Of a DNA stretch of 64,000 bases, positions 12,485-24,507 are shown in pieces. Below the pieces are notes generated by a model, which worked only from the letters and a program-made list of their open reading frames with translations, was not told the DNA's origin and made no database searches. The position numbers and the translations under genes are program-made. How positions within the stretch are numbered: the first letter of the stretch is position 1; the number at the start of each line of letters is the position of its first letter. Source of the DNA: Toxonevra muliebris (Eukaryota; Arthropoda; Insecta; Diptera; Pallopteridae); assembly GCA_963691655.1 (NCBI GenBank), contig OY829328.1:79860400-79924399 (forward strand). Direction: 5' to 3'.

Positions 12485-13863
12485 TCGATTGGTTGATAGC
12501 CTCTAGGATAGTCACCGAAGAGGCATTAAGGTTTACCTTCTTCGTCATTCGATGACTTTAAGTCCCCTAGACCCGACGACATTTATCCAATCATGCTAAA
12601 CCGGGGAGGATCAAATCTTATGAAGGCGCTGGAAAAAATGTTCATGGCTTGTCTCGCTCATGAATATATTCCACTTCTTTGGCGCTCGGTTAAAGTTGTA
12701 TTTATTTCTAAACCGGGAAGGGATAACTACGCTCTACCGAAAAGTTTCCGACCGATAATCATCGGCATCATTTTTGCTTTAAAGTCGCATGGTCGAAAAG
12801 CACATCAGGCTGAAAGTTCAGAGTCAAAACGCTCTCAATTCTCGACAACATGCTTACCAGAGTAGAAAATCATGTGAATCAGCTCTTCATGACTCTCTTA
12901 GTACAGTTGAACAAGGGCTGGAAGCAGGGAACTACACCCTGGGAGTGTTTGTCGGTATTGAAAGAGCTTTTAACAACGCTACCTTCGATTAGATGTGCTC
13001 TTCGGCCAGACAATATGGTGTTGAAGAAATCGTCATTCGAAGGATTCATGCCATGCTATCCAAACGGCTGCTTAACACGGGGGGTGGGGGGGTTGGAGAA
13101 AACGAGTTTGAGAAAGGATGCCCCCAAGGGGGCGTACTCTCTTTCCTCTTCTGTGGTGCTTCGTGGTGGACTCCCTTTTTAATGATTTGCAGAATTTTGG
13201 ATTTTACACCCAAACGTATGCTGTCGATGTATGCGTAGTAATCTCTGTACGGTCCTTACAGACGGTGTGCATTAAAATGCAAGAAGTCTTGGACGAGATT
13301 AAGGTTTGGTGCGATCTGCAGGGTCCTTCAGTGAATCCTAGTAAAAGCACCTTAGTGCTCTTCCCTAGGAAACGCAAGAAGGATGACCTGTTACTACCAA
13401 TCGTGAAGTGTGAAGGGAGTAACACTGCAGTTGTCTTCTGAAATTAAATATTTAGGGGTAACCTTGGACTGCAAACAGTTATGGAAAACGCACGTCGAGC
13501 TGAAGGTCTCGCGTGCACTAAACGTTTTCTGGCAGTGCAGGCAAGCATTCGGTAAGACTTGGAGTCTGAATCCAGTTTTGGTATACTGACTATACATTGC
13601 TCTTGTGAGACCTATTGTCACGTATGCCTCTGTAGTATGATGGAGACGAACTTTGGTTAAGTCCACAGTAACCTCTCTGACCAGGCTTCAGAGAAGTGTG
13701 TGCCTGGGTAATACTAATGCCATGTGCATTGCATCTGATGATTTTCTCAATGCCTTGCTTGACTTGCTTCCTCTGGATCTTCAAATCCGTAAAGAAGCGA
13801 TGAGAGCGACCTACAGACTCCGGTTAAATGGAGTCGGGCATGTCGTGGCGGGTGTAGGGCTTA
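12485..13863 (+). pseudogene. I-type LINE reverse transcriptase remnant (upstream half)
   Basis: Broken reading frames in plus orientation together give a LINE reverse transcriptase of the I/Jockey group, the enzyme that primes cDNA on nicked target DNA. In order: SFDDFKSPRPDDIYPIML (about 12548-12598), a SFRPI-like motif, NSRQHAYQ with a CESALHD segment (about 12835-12895), an ERAFNNA segment standing for the usual DIEGAFN (about 12960), and GCPQGGVLS (about 13118). The catalytic YADD is altered to YAVD (about 13216). EIKYLGVTLDCK follows at about 13440, then the thumb region with RPIVTYAS and LLDLLPLDL. At least four frame changes and several stops make it non-functional. It is cut at 13863 by a hAT element and resumes at 14816. 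The 5' end is truncated or decayed. Confidence 0.9.
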
Positions 13864-13871
13864 GTATGATA

Positions 13872-14807
13872 CAGGGCCATAGCCCGAAATTTTTTTCGGG
13901 GGGGGGACGGGAGGGGGTTTCATTCGAACAAAATATTCATAAATAATTTTTATCAAACTGATTTTTAAATACAATAAATTAAATCGATGATACATTTGAT
14001 GGACCCTAAGAACAAAAGTAGATAAATGTCTTAAAACTTTAGGAAAAATTTTCTGATTTTTTTTAATCAAAAATATGGCCAAAAGCGACAAAAAATTCAC
14101 TGAATAATCAAATTAATGCATTTTTTTTATAGGGAAGGACATAATTTTGTTAACTCATTGAATTCCCACAATGATAAGGAACCCGGATGAGGTTGGCTTA
14201 TATTCCCTAAATTCGTGAAGTCACAGCATTGAAGGAGATCTTTCTAGTCGTTGTGCTCTGAGCAATAGTGGGTTAAAAAATTAATTACATTTTAAGATGG
14301 AGTTTTTGCGAACGAATTTTTCACCTTGAACACGAATCTGAGGTCAAAAACTTTCCATCACGTCACGTTTTAGGATCAAAATGGGGTCAAGCAAGTCTAA
14401 TTTTTCAAGGATCCGATAATTTTTTATATTTTTTATTAATTTCTAAACTTTTCAAACTGATTCAGGACGAAACTTTAAACCAAAAATATTTACTGACCTA
14501 GAAAAACTATGAATGCAGGAGTGGCCAGTATCACCTTCTCTTTTTGAATCCGTAGTAAAACCTCATGTCGAAGAAAAGAAATCGGATTTGATCGCATAGT
14601 GTAACTAAGATTTCAAATTTATTTTTTATATTTGACTTTTTAGAAAAAAAAACCGATGGAAGTAAAAAATATCGTTAAATAGATTTTATTTTGACTTTTG
14701 CCCCATGCATTGGCAATTAATCTCAAAAATTAGAATAAAGTTTCCACAATTCGGGGGGGTAGAAGGGGTTCAGAACCCCCAAAACCGCCCCCCTAAATAC
14801 GGCCTTG
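13872..14807. mobile_element. Non-autonomous hAT element, 936 bp (copy 1)
   Basis: The element begins CAGGGCCATAGCCC and ends with the complement of CAAGGCCGTATTTAGG, giving imperfect inverted ends of the CAGGG type. It is flanked by a perfect 8-bp target duplication, GTATGATA (13864-13871 and 14808-14815), the hallmark of the hAT superfamily. The host LINE pseudogene resumes in order on both sides, which proves insertion. Interior sequence is AT-rich with G-runs near both ends and has no transposase, so movement would have depended on an enzyme supplied in trans. A second copy in reverse orientation lies at 34109-35506. Confidence 0.93.
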
Positions 14808-14815
14808 GTATGATA

Positions 14816-15410
14816 TACCACCAGTTGTCAGTACAGTGCCCACTGTTTTTGACAATCATGTGTTTTGCATCCGCTTCGGAAGAACCGGAACGTGATCAAT
14901 AATTAAGTCCAAAAGTCGTACTCTGGGGTCTCTGTCATGCCTTCTATACCGATGGATCCAAAACTCAAACGGTACTTGGACGTTGAGATCGAGTACTCTT
15001 TTTCTACTGGGCAAATGGCAACAGTCTTCCTAACGAAGGTTTTCACTTACCTGGAAGTGGTGGGCTGGATAATTGAGAAGAGGTGGCATGGGAAGGGCAT
15101 AGGGATCTGCAGTGATAGCCAAGCTGCATTGAAGGCCCTTGCTAACCCTGCCAGCTCCTCAAAATTGGTCAGCGAGTGTAAGGCAAAACTAAATAGTGTT
15201 GCAAAATACAACAAGCTATGCCTTATATGGGTTCCAGGACACTGTGGTATTGTAGGGAGTGAACTAGCTGATAAACTAGCTAATGAAAGCCCAAAAATTC
15301 GACTCATATCGTTCCGCAGCCACCATATTCGTTTGATTAAGCAATTATGGCTATTTTCTCGACTCAAAAGACAGCTTTGAGGACTCCGTTTTGAGGCTAT
15401 AGAAAACATT
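14816..15410 (+). pseudogene. I-type LINE remnant continued: RNase H domain
   Basis: This is the continuation of the LINE interrupted by the hAT at 13872-14807. It encodes a ribonuclease H domain, which removes RNA from RNA:DNA hybrids. Visible motifs are FYTDGSK (about 14940-14960, first catalytic Asp), CSDSQAALKAL (about 15110-15145) and WVPGHCGIVGSELADKLAN (about 15228-15285, carrying the last catalytic Asp). The first part is in a different frame from the second. The frame closes at 15380, and the zinc-finger region expected downstream has decayed. An RNase H domain places the element with I/LOA-type LINEs rather than typical Drosophila Jockey. Confidence 0.88.
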
Positions 15411-17243
15411 TAACGTGAATAACTGCATTCATTGAAGTAGGCTTCAATTCCACAAATCGACTCTAAGGGGGTCCTGCACTTTCTCTGTCTAAAATTTTAG
15501 CTTTTTTTTTTAGGACTGATAGATTAATAAAAATTTGCTTTCTGACTCCGGATTTTTATTTTTTTTTGACATATATTTAAAGTCGTCTTCAAGTATCAGC
15601 AAAAAACAGTGTAATAATTTTAAAAAAAATTTTATACTGGGACGTTTTGAAAATCGTCATTAACTGGCGTGCACGAATCAATTTTTGATTTCTCAGAAAA
15701 ATCTTTTTAAAAAAGTATTAAAATCTGAGTTGAACTTTTATTAAGTTTTTCTATAATTTCCAGTTTAATTAATCTATTTCAATTGTAGGTATTTAAAAAT
15801 CATATTAGTTATGACAAATTTTTAATTCAATTACAAAGGCAGACCGCATTAAGTACCAAACAACATAAAATTAAATACAAAATTAGATGTTTCATTACCA
15901 CATTTCAGCAACAATAATTCCAATTGTTAACAACAACTCGTCAAACAAAATCGATCGTTGACAATTGAATGGGAAGTAACACAAAAAGAGTGTGGATGTG
16001 TGTGTGTGTGTGTGTGTGTTTGTGTGTAAGTGAAACCAATCAAGTCTCAAAGCATTTCCCTCCAACGAGTTCCAGATTCATATACACACGCTTACTAATA
16101 AACGTAACGCTCTCAAATACTAATACGCTTAACTTAACGTTGTGCCATTTTGCTCGTATTCATTCTACGGCAAACAAACAGCGTTGATATCTAAGTATAA
16201 TATGTTTCTAAAAACCGAACGATAAAAAATAATAATAATAGTTTTGACATAATTATCGTTGTATTTAATCGTGTAAAACATAACGGACATAAGGCACTTA
16301 CTTAGATATATGTACGATTTACTCGGACAGACATACATACATACATACAAAAATACTTCTGCTTCTTCTTTTACTTTGGGGCTTTTTAAATTTTTTTCAC
16401 AACTTTTTTTTCTATTATTTTTTTAATTGACAACTTTATTTACTTTGACTTTACTTCTTCTTCTTCTTTTCTAATATTTCAATCATTCATTTCATTTCTT
16501 CAGCCATTCATTCATTCATGTTTTCTTTTTTTTTTTTTTGTAATGATTTTATTGTTGTTGTAGTTTGTATTATTACAATGATGAGATTGTTGTGGTTGAG
16601 TGATTACTACTTTATATGTTGGTATGTGTTGATTAGAGTTGCCAATGTTTATTTTAGTGACAAGTAAATTGACAACTTTGTAAAATATTTATAATGTAAA
16701 CATTTAGCATTGGTATTTGTATTTGTATGTGTACGTGCCGTGTCTGTCGTGTCCGTATGTGTAAAAATTACATAAAAATGTGTAAATATATTTTCAGGTT
16801 TTTGTTTTTTTTTTTATCCAAAGCTTAGTTTGAGTAGAGTTGAGTTGAAAAAAAAGTATTGAGTTGAAAAGTGTGTTATTTGTTATTTATTTGTCATGTT
16901 CATATCTATTTATGATATTTTCATGCAGTTTTACTATGTAAATAATAAATATTGTTTTACACTTACACTTATACGACAAAAATTAAGAAAGAGTTTTTAT
17001 AACTTTATGGTAATTAAAACATATAAATGCACGCATAGAAAAAACTTCCGAATAATTGTTAGTAGAGTTACGCCCATGGGGCTAACTACGTATAAATAGA
17101 TTACGTAACTCAGTTTATTTTCATATTTAAAAAACATTAAGCTAATTTTTATTTATAACCTAGTTCAATTTATTTGCAATCATTATACCTAATTAAAGTT
17201 CAGGTGAAGAAGAAATAAGAGAAAAATTAAGGAAAATCGGAAA
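15411..17243. other. AT-rich non-coding DNA with microsatellites
   Basis: No coding homology recognised. Contains (TG)n at about 15997-16019, CATACATA repeats at 16327-16348, TTC-rich stretches near 16450 and a poly(T) near 16528. Confidence 0.6.
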
Positions 17244-17327
17244 ATGAATTTTATGGGAATGTTAATTTTGATGGCCTTAACCACCTACTTATTAGCTTTT
17301 GGAGCTGGCCTGTTTGGAAAAAGTTAA
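17244..17327 (+). CDS. Possible 27-residue hydrophobic small ORF, unproven
   Basis: An AAAATG start opens a 27-codon frame ending TAA. The product would be almost wholly hydrophobic (MLILMALTTYLLAFGAGLF core, residues 6-24), resembling one transmembrane helix followed by GKS. Local GC content is higher than in the AT-rich flanks. I do not recognise a family. Frames this short arise often by chance in 64 kb, and there is no visible promoter, splice site or neighbour gene to support it. It could also be a fragment of a larger exon. Confidence 0.2.
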   Translation: MNFMGMLILMALTTYLLAFGAGLFGKS

Positions 17328-17379
17328 ACTTATGAAATGTGAAACTAAAATCTTGCCTTTTTTTTCTTAGTTCTTTACA

Positions 17380-18600
17380 AAAATTTAGACCAAAACTTGG
17401 ACTGATATTAACATAAAATTTAGATCAAACTTCATACTAATAGTCAAAAATCACACCGAAATTCAGATCGAAATTCCGCTCAAAACTCAGACCAAAATTC
17501 TAGCCAAATTCAGACTTAAGTTCAGGCCAAACTTCAGGCTGAAATTCAGAACATAATTTACACAAAAATCAGACCATAATTCAGATAAAAATTCAGAATT
17601 CTTAACAAAAATCAGACTAAAAATTACACCAAAATTCAATACAAATTCAAACCAAAAGTCACACCAGATTCAGACTAAAGTTCAGAACATAATTCACACT
17701 AAAAACCACACAATAATTAATATCAGAATTCAGACCATAGTTCAGTGTAAAATCTGGACTAAAAATAATACAAAAATTCAAACAAAAAATTAAAATAAAA
17801 TTTAGTACGAATTTCGGACTAAACTTTAGAAAATGATTCCTACTAAAAATCACACCGTAACTCAGACCAAACACAACACCAAAATTCAAACCAAATTCAA
17901 ACCAAAAATTATACCAAAATTCAGACTAAACTTCAGACTAAAATTCAGAACATAATTCACACCAAAAACCACACAATAATTCAAATCAAAATTCGGACCA
18001 TAATTCGGAGCAAAATCTGAACCAAAAACACCACCAAAAATTCAAGCAAAATTCAGACCGAAAATCACATTAAAATTTAGACCAAACTTCAGAAAAAATT
18101 CCTACCAAAAATCACACCATAATTCAGATCTAAATTCATATCAACAATTTCACCTAAATTTAAACCGCATACATACCAAAATTCAAGATATTATTCAGAC
18201 CAAAAATCATGCCATTATTCAGACTGGACTTTAGACTGAAATTCAGAACATAATACTGATCAAAATTTAGACCAAAATTTTGACTAAAAATCCGGCAAAA
18301 AATAGCACTGAACTTAAGCCAAATTCAGATCAAAAATCATAATTAAATTTAGATCAATCTTCTGATCAAAATTAAAACTATAATTTAAGCCAAAAATCAC
18401 ACTAAATTAAACCAAAATCACACAAATATTCAAACTAAAAATCAGACAAAAAAATCATATGAAAATTTGGATCATATTCAGACAAAAATTCAAGCCAAAG
18501 TTCTGACGTAAATTTAAACCGATCTGAACTATAACTAAAACCAAATTTTGACCAATACTCAGACGTTAACTCTGACTTAAATTCTGACCAAAAATAAAAT
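17380..18600. repeat. Degenerate CAGACCAAAATT-rich simple repeat
   Basis: Variants of AAATTCAGACCAAAA recur every 12-20 bp for about 1.2 kb, mixed with ATCACACCAAAATT. No strict period remains. The same motif appears in plus orientation at about 30540-30620 and 52250-52480, and in minus orientation at about 28620-28960, so it is a dispersed family. Confidence 0.75.
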
Positions 18601-18639
18601 TAAAAACTAGACCATAAAATGTTACTCAATTCAGCCACC

Positions 18640-19255
18640 AAAACCTCAAATTCAGTTAACCAGCGCAGAGAGAGCTTCATAACAATAGCGCTACAACATA
18701 GCGTTACCTTGATTTGAGTCCCAGGACATCGGAACATCAAAGACAACGTTATGGCTGATGAGTTGGTGCCGGAAGTATTTTTACTGAGCGAATCTCTGGC
18801 TGTAGTAGTATTTACTTCACTAACTACAGTCATGAGTAAAATCACATTAACATACCTCCAAAAAGCCAACTGTAGATAGAATTGGCTAACGGAATGCAAG
18901 ATCAGCAGAGCGTTATGGCCGCACTACGATTGGAGGAAAACGAAGCGACTTATCACCAAAAACCGTTGAGATGCATTGACCGTGAATGGCAGTCATCACG
19001 GGCTTCTGGTACATTGGAGTGCAAGCAGCGTGAATGGACGGACATACCTCACAATACCTTCGGCCATCAGCTGCACACAACCAGGGGAAAATAAAGGGTA
19101 ACTTACTTCCTCTGCGAATGCCCAGACTTATGGAAGGATAGGCTAAACTCCCACTCTTCAACAACTTTTGTGAGATATCCAAAACCAACATCAACCAACT
19201 ACTTAAACTCCAATACCAAACTAAATGGTTGTAACCAGTATATAACCAAGTCATT
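18640..19255 (+). pseudogene. I-type LINE remnant: end of RNase H and C-terminal zinc finger
   Basis: In broken plus-strand frames, a degraded SPGHRNIKDNVMADELV (about 18715-18770) matches the C-terminal RNase H signature, with the Asp of MADEL. Further on, about 18890-19000, come KISRALWP and a KTKRLI-like segment. Near 19108-19135 is YFLCECP, the remains of the Cys/His finger that ends such LINE proteins. Stops and shifts are frequent. The upstream RT is absent, which fits 5' truncation, the usual outcome of incomplete target-primed reverse transcription. An A-run follows near 19287-19299, but no target duplication was identified. Confidence 0.75.
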
Positions 19256-21210
19256 TAAACATACCAGAAATTAACTGAGGATTTGCAAAAAAAAAAAAAC
19301 GGCGCGTAAGCCCTAAATTGGGTTCGTGGACCCAACCACCACTTTCAACAAAAACAACAAGACCACAGAAAATTATCATAATGCCTGAGATATCTCTAAT
19401 TCTCATTGAATCCGATATTATTAATATCTCTATTTCATAGGTTTCTTGGACAATTCACAGTACATCTTGAGTTTGTTGATTAAATGGGCAAGACTTGTTC
19501 GAAAAATATTAATATGAGATTCAAGGGCTAGGGTAAGTCCGTGTAATATGAGACTTCGGGTAATATTTTATCAATCTAACGCAATCCTGGCAAGTGCTCC
19601 GAAAAAAAACCGTATAGCGATTGATGGCGTGGAGAGGATCACATTTTCATACCAATCCTGGTAAATATACTATTTTCAGGCCTTTACTTTTCTGATCATT
19701 CTGCTCAATTTAAATTTCTAACTATTTTATCAATCTCTAACAATTGTCAACAAATTTTTTATTCAGTTCATTTCATCTGAGTGAGGAGTCTATTCTTAAA
19801 AAATGATATTATTCTAAGAAGTCCTGAACCAAAATTGTTGCAGAACTTTACTTTTTTGCCGTTAATTTTAGTTTTGGTTGCAGTTTCCTCCTCATAAAGT
19901 TTTTCGGCAGTTATTAAAGCAAGTAACTTGCAGTGCTGAGTTTTGAAAACGAATTTCAATAATGTGAATTGTTTTCTGAGTACTGATTATTTTTGAAAAA
20001 TTTCAAATGTTTTTCGAATTATGAAAAAATGTTTCCTAATGCACTTTACCTACATTAAAGTTGACTTTAAAGTTAGATTAAACAAAAAGCATTTTATGTA
20101 AACCATTTTATTAATATTTATACTTAAGTATTTGTTTTTTATTTAAGATAATAAAAGTCTAAAGAGTTTTTTAAAAATGTTTGAATCATCATCATCATCA
20201 TAAAAATCGTAAGTTATAGCTATAGCCTTTCTGTCTCACAAAAGTTGAAACAATTTTCGAATTTTAATTGAATTTGGGGAAAACATTTCACAAGAAAAAC
20301 AAAATTTAAACTGGAAATTAAAGCATTTAAGTTAACAATAAAATAAAAAAAATAAAAAAAAAAATATCTAAAAATTCTAAATAAAATTGACGACATGAAA
20401 AAAATAAGAAAAAAAAAAACTAAAATTAAATAAAAGCATTTGGAAGAGACGACAACGACAAACATGACGATTGACAGTTAAAGCAGCAGTAGAAGCATAT
20501 AATCAACAACAACAACAACAACAGCAACAACAAAATGCTGTATATTATTATATGTTACTGCAGTATTTTAGACGATCGGCAATCGAAAATTGTCGCATTC
20601 ATTGTTGCATTGCAGGCAAGCAGGCTAGAGCAAAAGTAGCAGCAGCAACTACACATTTATATGTAGATATCGTCGCTGTTGTCGCTGACTTGTGGTTCAT
20701 TTGAAAATAGTTTTCAATAGAATGTCACTGATATAGATACATTCAAATAAACATATAAATGTAGAAACGATACAAAAGAATTGGAGGAAAGAAAAAAAGA
20801 AAAGAAATGAGTTTTAAAAAAGGCAAATGAGACCCAAGTAATTTTCACCCATTTTAAGAACGATCTGCCTAAAAAAAATTTACATACATAGATACAGATA
20901 TGCGTCTAGTAGATATAGATACTATAGAGTGTAGTAGCCAATGTTGCTGCTGCTGTTTCATATGCAACTGAAATAAAATAATTTTTTTTTTTTTTTTTTT
21001 TTTGTAAGAAATCGGTATCGAAAATGAAAATTACAGTCGCCTTTACATATGTAAGTAGTACAATGAAACTTTGAAATGTTGACAATTTTTTCCGCCAGCT
21101 TTAATATGTAGATGTTGTCCGAAGATTGAGATACATTACACTGTACAACACGAAAAAAATTTCTGAGTTCTCATATGGTTTTTTCCATTTATTTAAAAAA
21201 AAAATTATTT
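19256..21210. other. AT-rich non-coding DNA with CAA/CAG tract
   Basis: No element or host gene recognised. A (CAA)n/(CAG)n tract at about 20503-20533 produces a short poly-Gln frame (20471-20704) that is most simply explained by the microsatellite. A poly(T) run of about 22 lies at 20982-21003, and ATC repeats near 20188-20200. Confidence 0.55.
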
Positions 21211-22270
21211 TTTTTTTTTTAACGTTATAAAAACTCTTAAAACGTATAGAAGACGAAAAAAAAAATTGTTTTCTAAATAGGACCCCCCTTAAGAATTTTT
21301 ATTAGGTCCAAAAAGAAAAATATATTTTAAAAAAATTGGTTTTTTGTTGAAACTCATGAAACGTGCAGAAAACACAAAAAAAAATTTTTTTTTTGCATGT
21401 GTCCTTCAAGAATTTTTTGGAAAATTTAGGTCGAATGCAAACATATTTTTTGAAAATTTGTTTTTTGTTGAAAACGTTGTAAAAACTCTTAAAACGTATA
21501 GAAACACACAAAAAATTGAAAAAAAAAAAAAATTTTTCTCCATTTATCCTCCCTTACGAAAATTTTGAAAAATTTAGATCGAAAAAATAATATTTTAAGA
21601 AATTTTTTTTGTGTTGAAAATGTGTAAAAACTCTTAAAACGTATAGAAAACACAAAAAATCGAAAAAACAATTTTTTTTCCATGTTTCCCCCCTTACAAA
21701 TTTTTTGAAAAATTTAGGTTGAAGAAAAAAATATTTTTTGAAAATTTGTTTTTGTTGAAAACGTTGTAAAAACTCTTAAAACGTATAGAAAACACAAGTT
21801 CCATGTACCCTCTCTTAAGAAATTTTTGAAAAATTTAGATCGAAAAAAAACTAGTTTTTAAAATTTTTTTTTTTGTGTTGGAAACTTTGTAAAAACTCTT
21901 AAAACGTGTAGAAAACACAACAAATCAAACACAACAAATTTTTTCCCCTTTAAGAATTTTTTGAAAAATTTAGGTCAAAAAAAATATTTTTTTGAAGAAT
22001 TAGTTTTTGTTAAAAACGTTGTAAAAACTCATAAAACGTGTAGAAAACACAAAAAATCGAGACACAAATTTTTTTTTCCATTTTTCAAAAATTTACTTTG
22101 AAAAAAATTATTTTGAAATAAATTTGCTTTTGTTGAAAATGTTTTAAAAACTCTTAAAACGTGTACGAAACAAAAAAAAATTGGGGAACACATTTTTTTT
22201 CATCATCGATATCACAAAAATTCGACCTGACCCGAAAAAAATTTTTGAAGATTTGTGATCAGCATTCAGA
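21211..22270. repeat. Diverged tandem array, period about 120-150 bp, eight copies
   Basis: Each copy has TTTGTTGAAAACGTTGTAA, then AAAACTCTTAAAACGTATAG, AAAACACAAAAAATCG, a T-run with CCATTT/CCCCC, then AATTTTTTGAAAAATTTAGG. Copies start near 21221, 21341, 21464, 21614, 21754, 21877, 22007 and 22131. Copy length varies mainly through A/T homopolymer slippage. Confidence 0.85.
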
Positions 22271-24507
22271 AAAACAAATTTTTTAGGCCCATTTTGTTGT
22301 ACAGTGTTATCAAGCTGTATAGACATTATGTTTATATTTAAAAAAAAATCACCGGCACGGCTCGTTGCATCCATTGATGAAAGTTGTCGCCGTTGTTACG
22401 GCCACTGTATTTGGTCATTGAACCAGACTGTTCGATACTTTTTTATTTTTCAAAATATTTTAAATACTTTTTTTTGTTTTTGTTTTTTTTTTGTATGTGT
22501 GATATTTAAAAGTGTATTTGTTTAATTTAATTTGATTTAAATTTAATTTTGTAGGTACCAGCGCAACAAATCGTTGCGGTTTTCGACTTAAAAAAATGTA
22601 ATTTCGATTATTTTTTTAAATGGTGTTGGCACGTTCTTTTTGAAGTGTCAATTTTGAAATGTATCAGCGAGATATACTTATACGTACATATACATTTGTA
22701 TATAGATACATATGTGAAAAGTATATTTTAGCAATTCGGAAATTTCATTACGTCTAGGTGGTGGCAGGAAACTATTTATTCCATTTTTTTTTTCTTTTAA
22801 CTTTTCAATTAATTTCTTTTAAGAAGTGCGATATTTAGAAACTTTTTAACTTTTCCTTTTGTTTTTTTTGTTTTTTCTTTTTTGACAATTTAACAAAATG
22901 CTGTAGTTAGTCTAATAGCAAAAGAAATTCTTTAATGATATTTTTTTTTATATTTTTCCAAAGTTCCTCTTATTTCTTCCTATTTTCTCGTTATATTCAA
23001 AATGACGACATTTGAATTTTTTGTCATATTTTTGTTCTCTGTTCTCTTTTGATTGCGGAAGCGCATTTGTATTGAACATATATGATTTTATGGTATGACG
23101 ACGGGTGGCTGGCTTTAGGCATATGGCTCATTTTTTTTCAATATACATATGTATGTAGGTACGCAAGCACAATTTTTTTTTTTGGTTGAAACGTGCAAAC
23201 ATTTTAATTGAAATCGGAAGTATTCATGGATAATTTTTGGTCACACAATTTCTAATGACTGCAAAATGAGTTTATATTCAAGGGAAAATATTTGTGTCTA
23301 TTTAGAAATATCACTATTACTTTTCCACAATCGAAAGTCACACGTATGCTTCATTCATAAATATTTTAAGTAAGATTGAAGAAAAAAGAAATCACAGATT
23401 TCGTGTATTGATTAATCTAAGCTTGATATTATAAAGAAGGACACTTCACCTTCGATTAATGGTGATTCTAAAGTGGTTTATGAATTTTCTATGTGTTCAT
23501 GTCAACGATCATGATGCCAAACATTCAGGACCACCAAGTTCAGGGCATTAGAAATGGTTGTGGAATATCACATTTGTAATGGACAGCTCGAGAAGGTAAA
23601 ACTGTTTAAATCAGCTGGAAAAATTATAGCAAAACTCTGGGCACCACTATCAAGCCCATCAGAACTTCCCGAGTGAAAGATAAACCAGATCAAGAAAGAC
23701 TTACAAATAATCAGTTATTTTTCCTTCAGAAAAATAGAAATGTAAAAAGATCGAAAGTTACACGTCACTATGGTATTTTACTTAAAAAACAAATGACCGG
23801 AAATATTCAGTCGTTTTCGGTCAAATTCGTAATAACACACTCATATATGTATGTGCAAATTTGTTGCACATGCTTTGTCATCATTGTTGTTGTAATTTTC
23901 TCAAATGCAACTCTTCGTTTTATTTTGTTTGCACAAGAGATGTTGTTGTTTTTGTTTCAAATCAATTACCTACCATTAGAATGAACGAACGCTTCTTGGC
24001 TAACGGAACACCTCAGTATATTTGTTGTTTTTTCTCTCTATTCTTTTTCTCCATTAATACTTTCCAGAAGCTCGGATGAATTGGAACCCGAAGTACCTTA
24101 AACCTTTAAAATTTATGTTTTTGTCTTTTTTCATATTAAAAAATGTAGTTTTCAAGTTTTTTCTTTGGTTAATAAAAAAAATAATAATAATAAAAAACCG
24201 AAAACAACAGTTAGTCATTTTCGGTCATATTTGTCATTTTCATCTTTACATGTGACTAACTGTAAAAAAGAAACTATGTAGAGTAAATATATTATTTTTT
24301 TATTCAATTTAAATAATTATCAGAATTGGTGTTTTGAATTTCGAGGAATGATGCAATTGGCTTATGATGGTTAAAATGTGAAATAAATAAGTTTGATTCA
24401 CTCTTCTGCATTTAGTTGTTGTTTCTCACGGGTTGACTCTCACAAATTCTCATAGTCCCTTTTAAATATGAAAGAAATAGAGTATATTAGAGTGCATAAA
24501 CCGAAAA
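22271..24507. other. AT-rich non-coding DNA
   Basis: No firmly supported gene. The short segment near 23505-23540 reads NDHDAKH in plus frame, faintly like the second catalytic region of Tc1 transposases, but nothing around it confirms that. Simple A/T runs and TATG repeats occur throughout. Confidence 0.5.

Noticed and set aside
20471..20704. Poly-Gln protein from a (CAA)n tract
   Set aside because: No domain outside the Gln run and no sign of splicing; the triplet microsatellite alone explains it.
23461..23984. Possible Tc1 transposase piece with NDHDAKH near 23510
   Set aside because: Only one short motif, no flanking transposase motifs in order, and no inverted ends; too weak to annotate.
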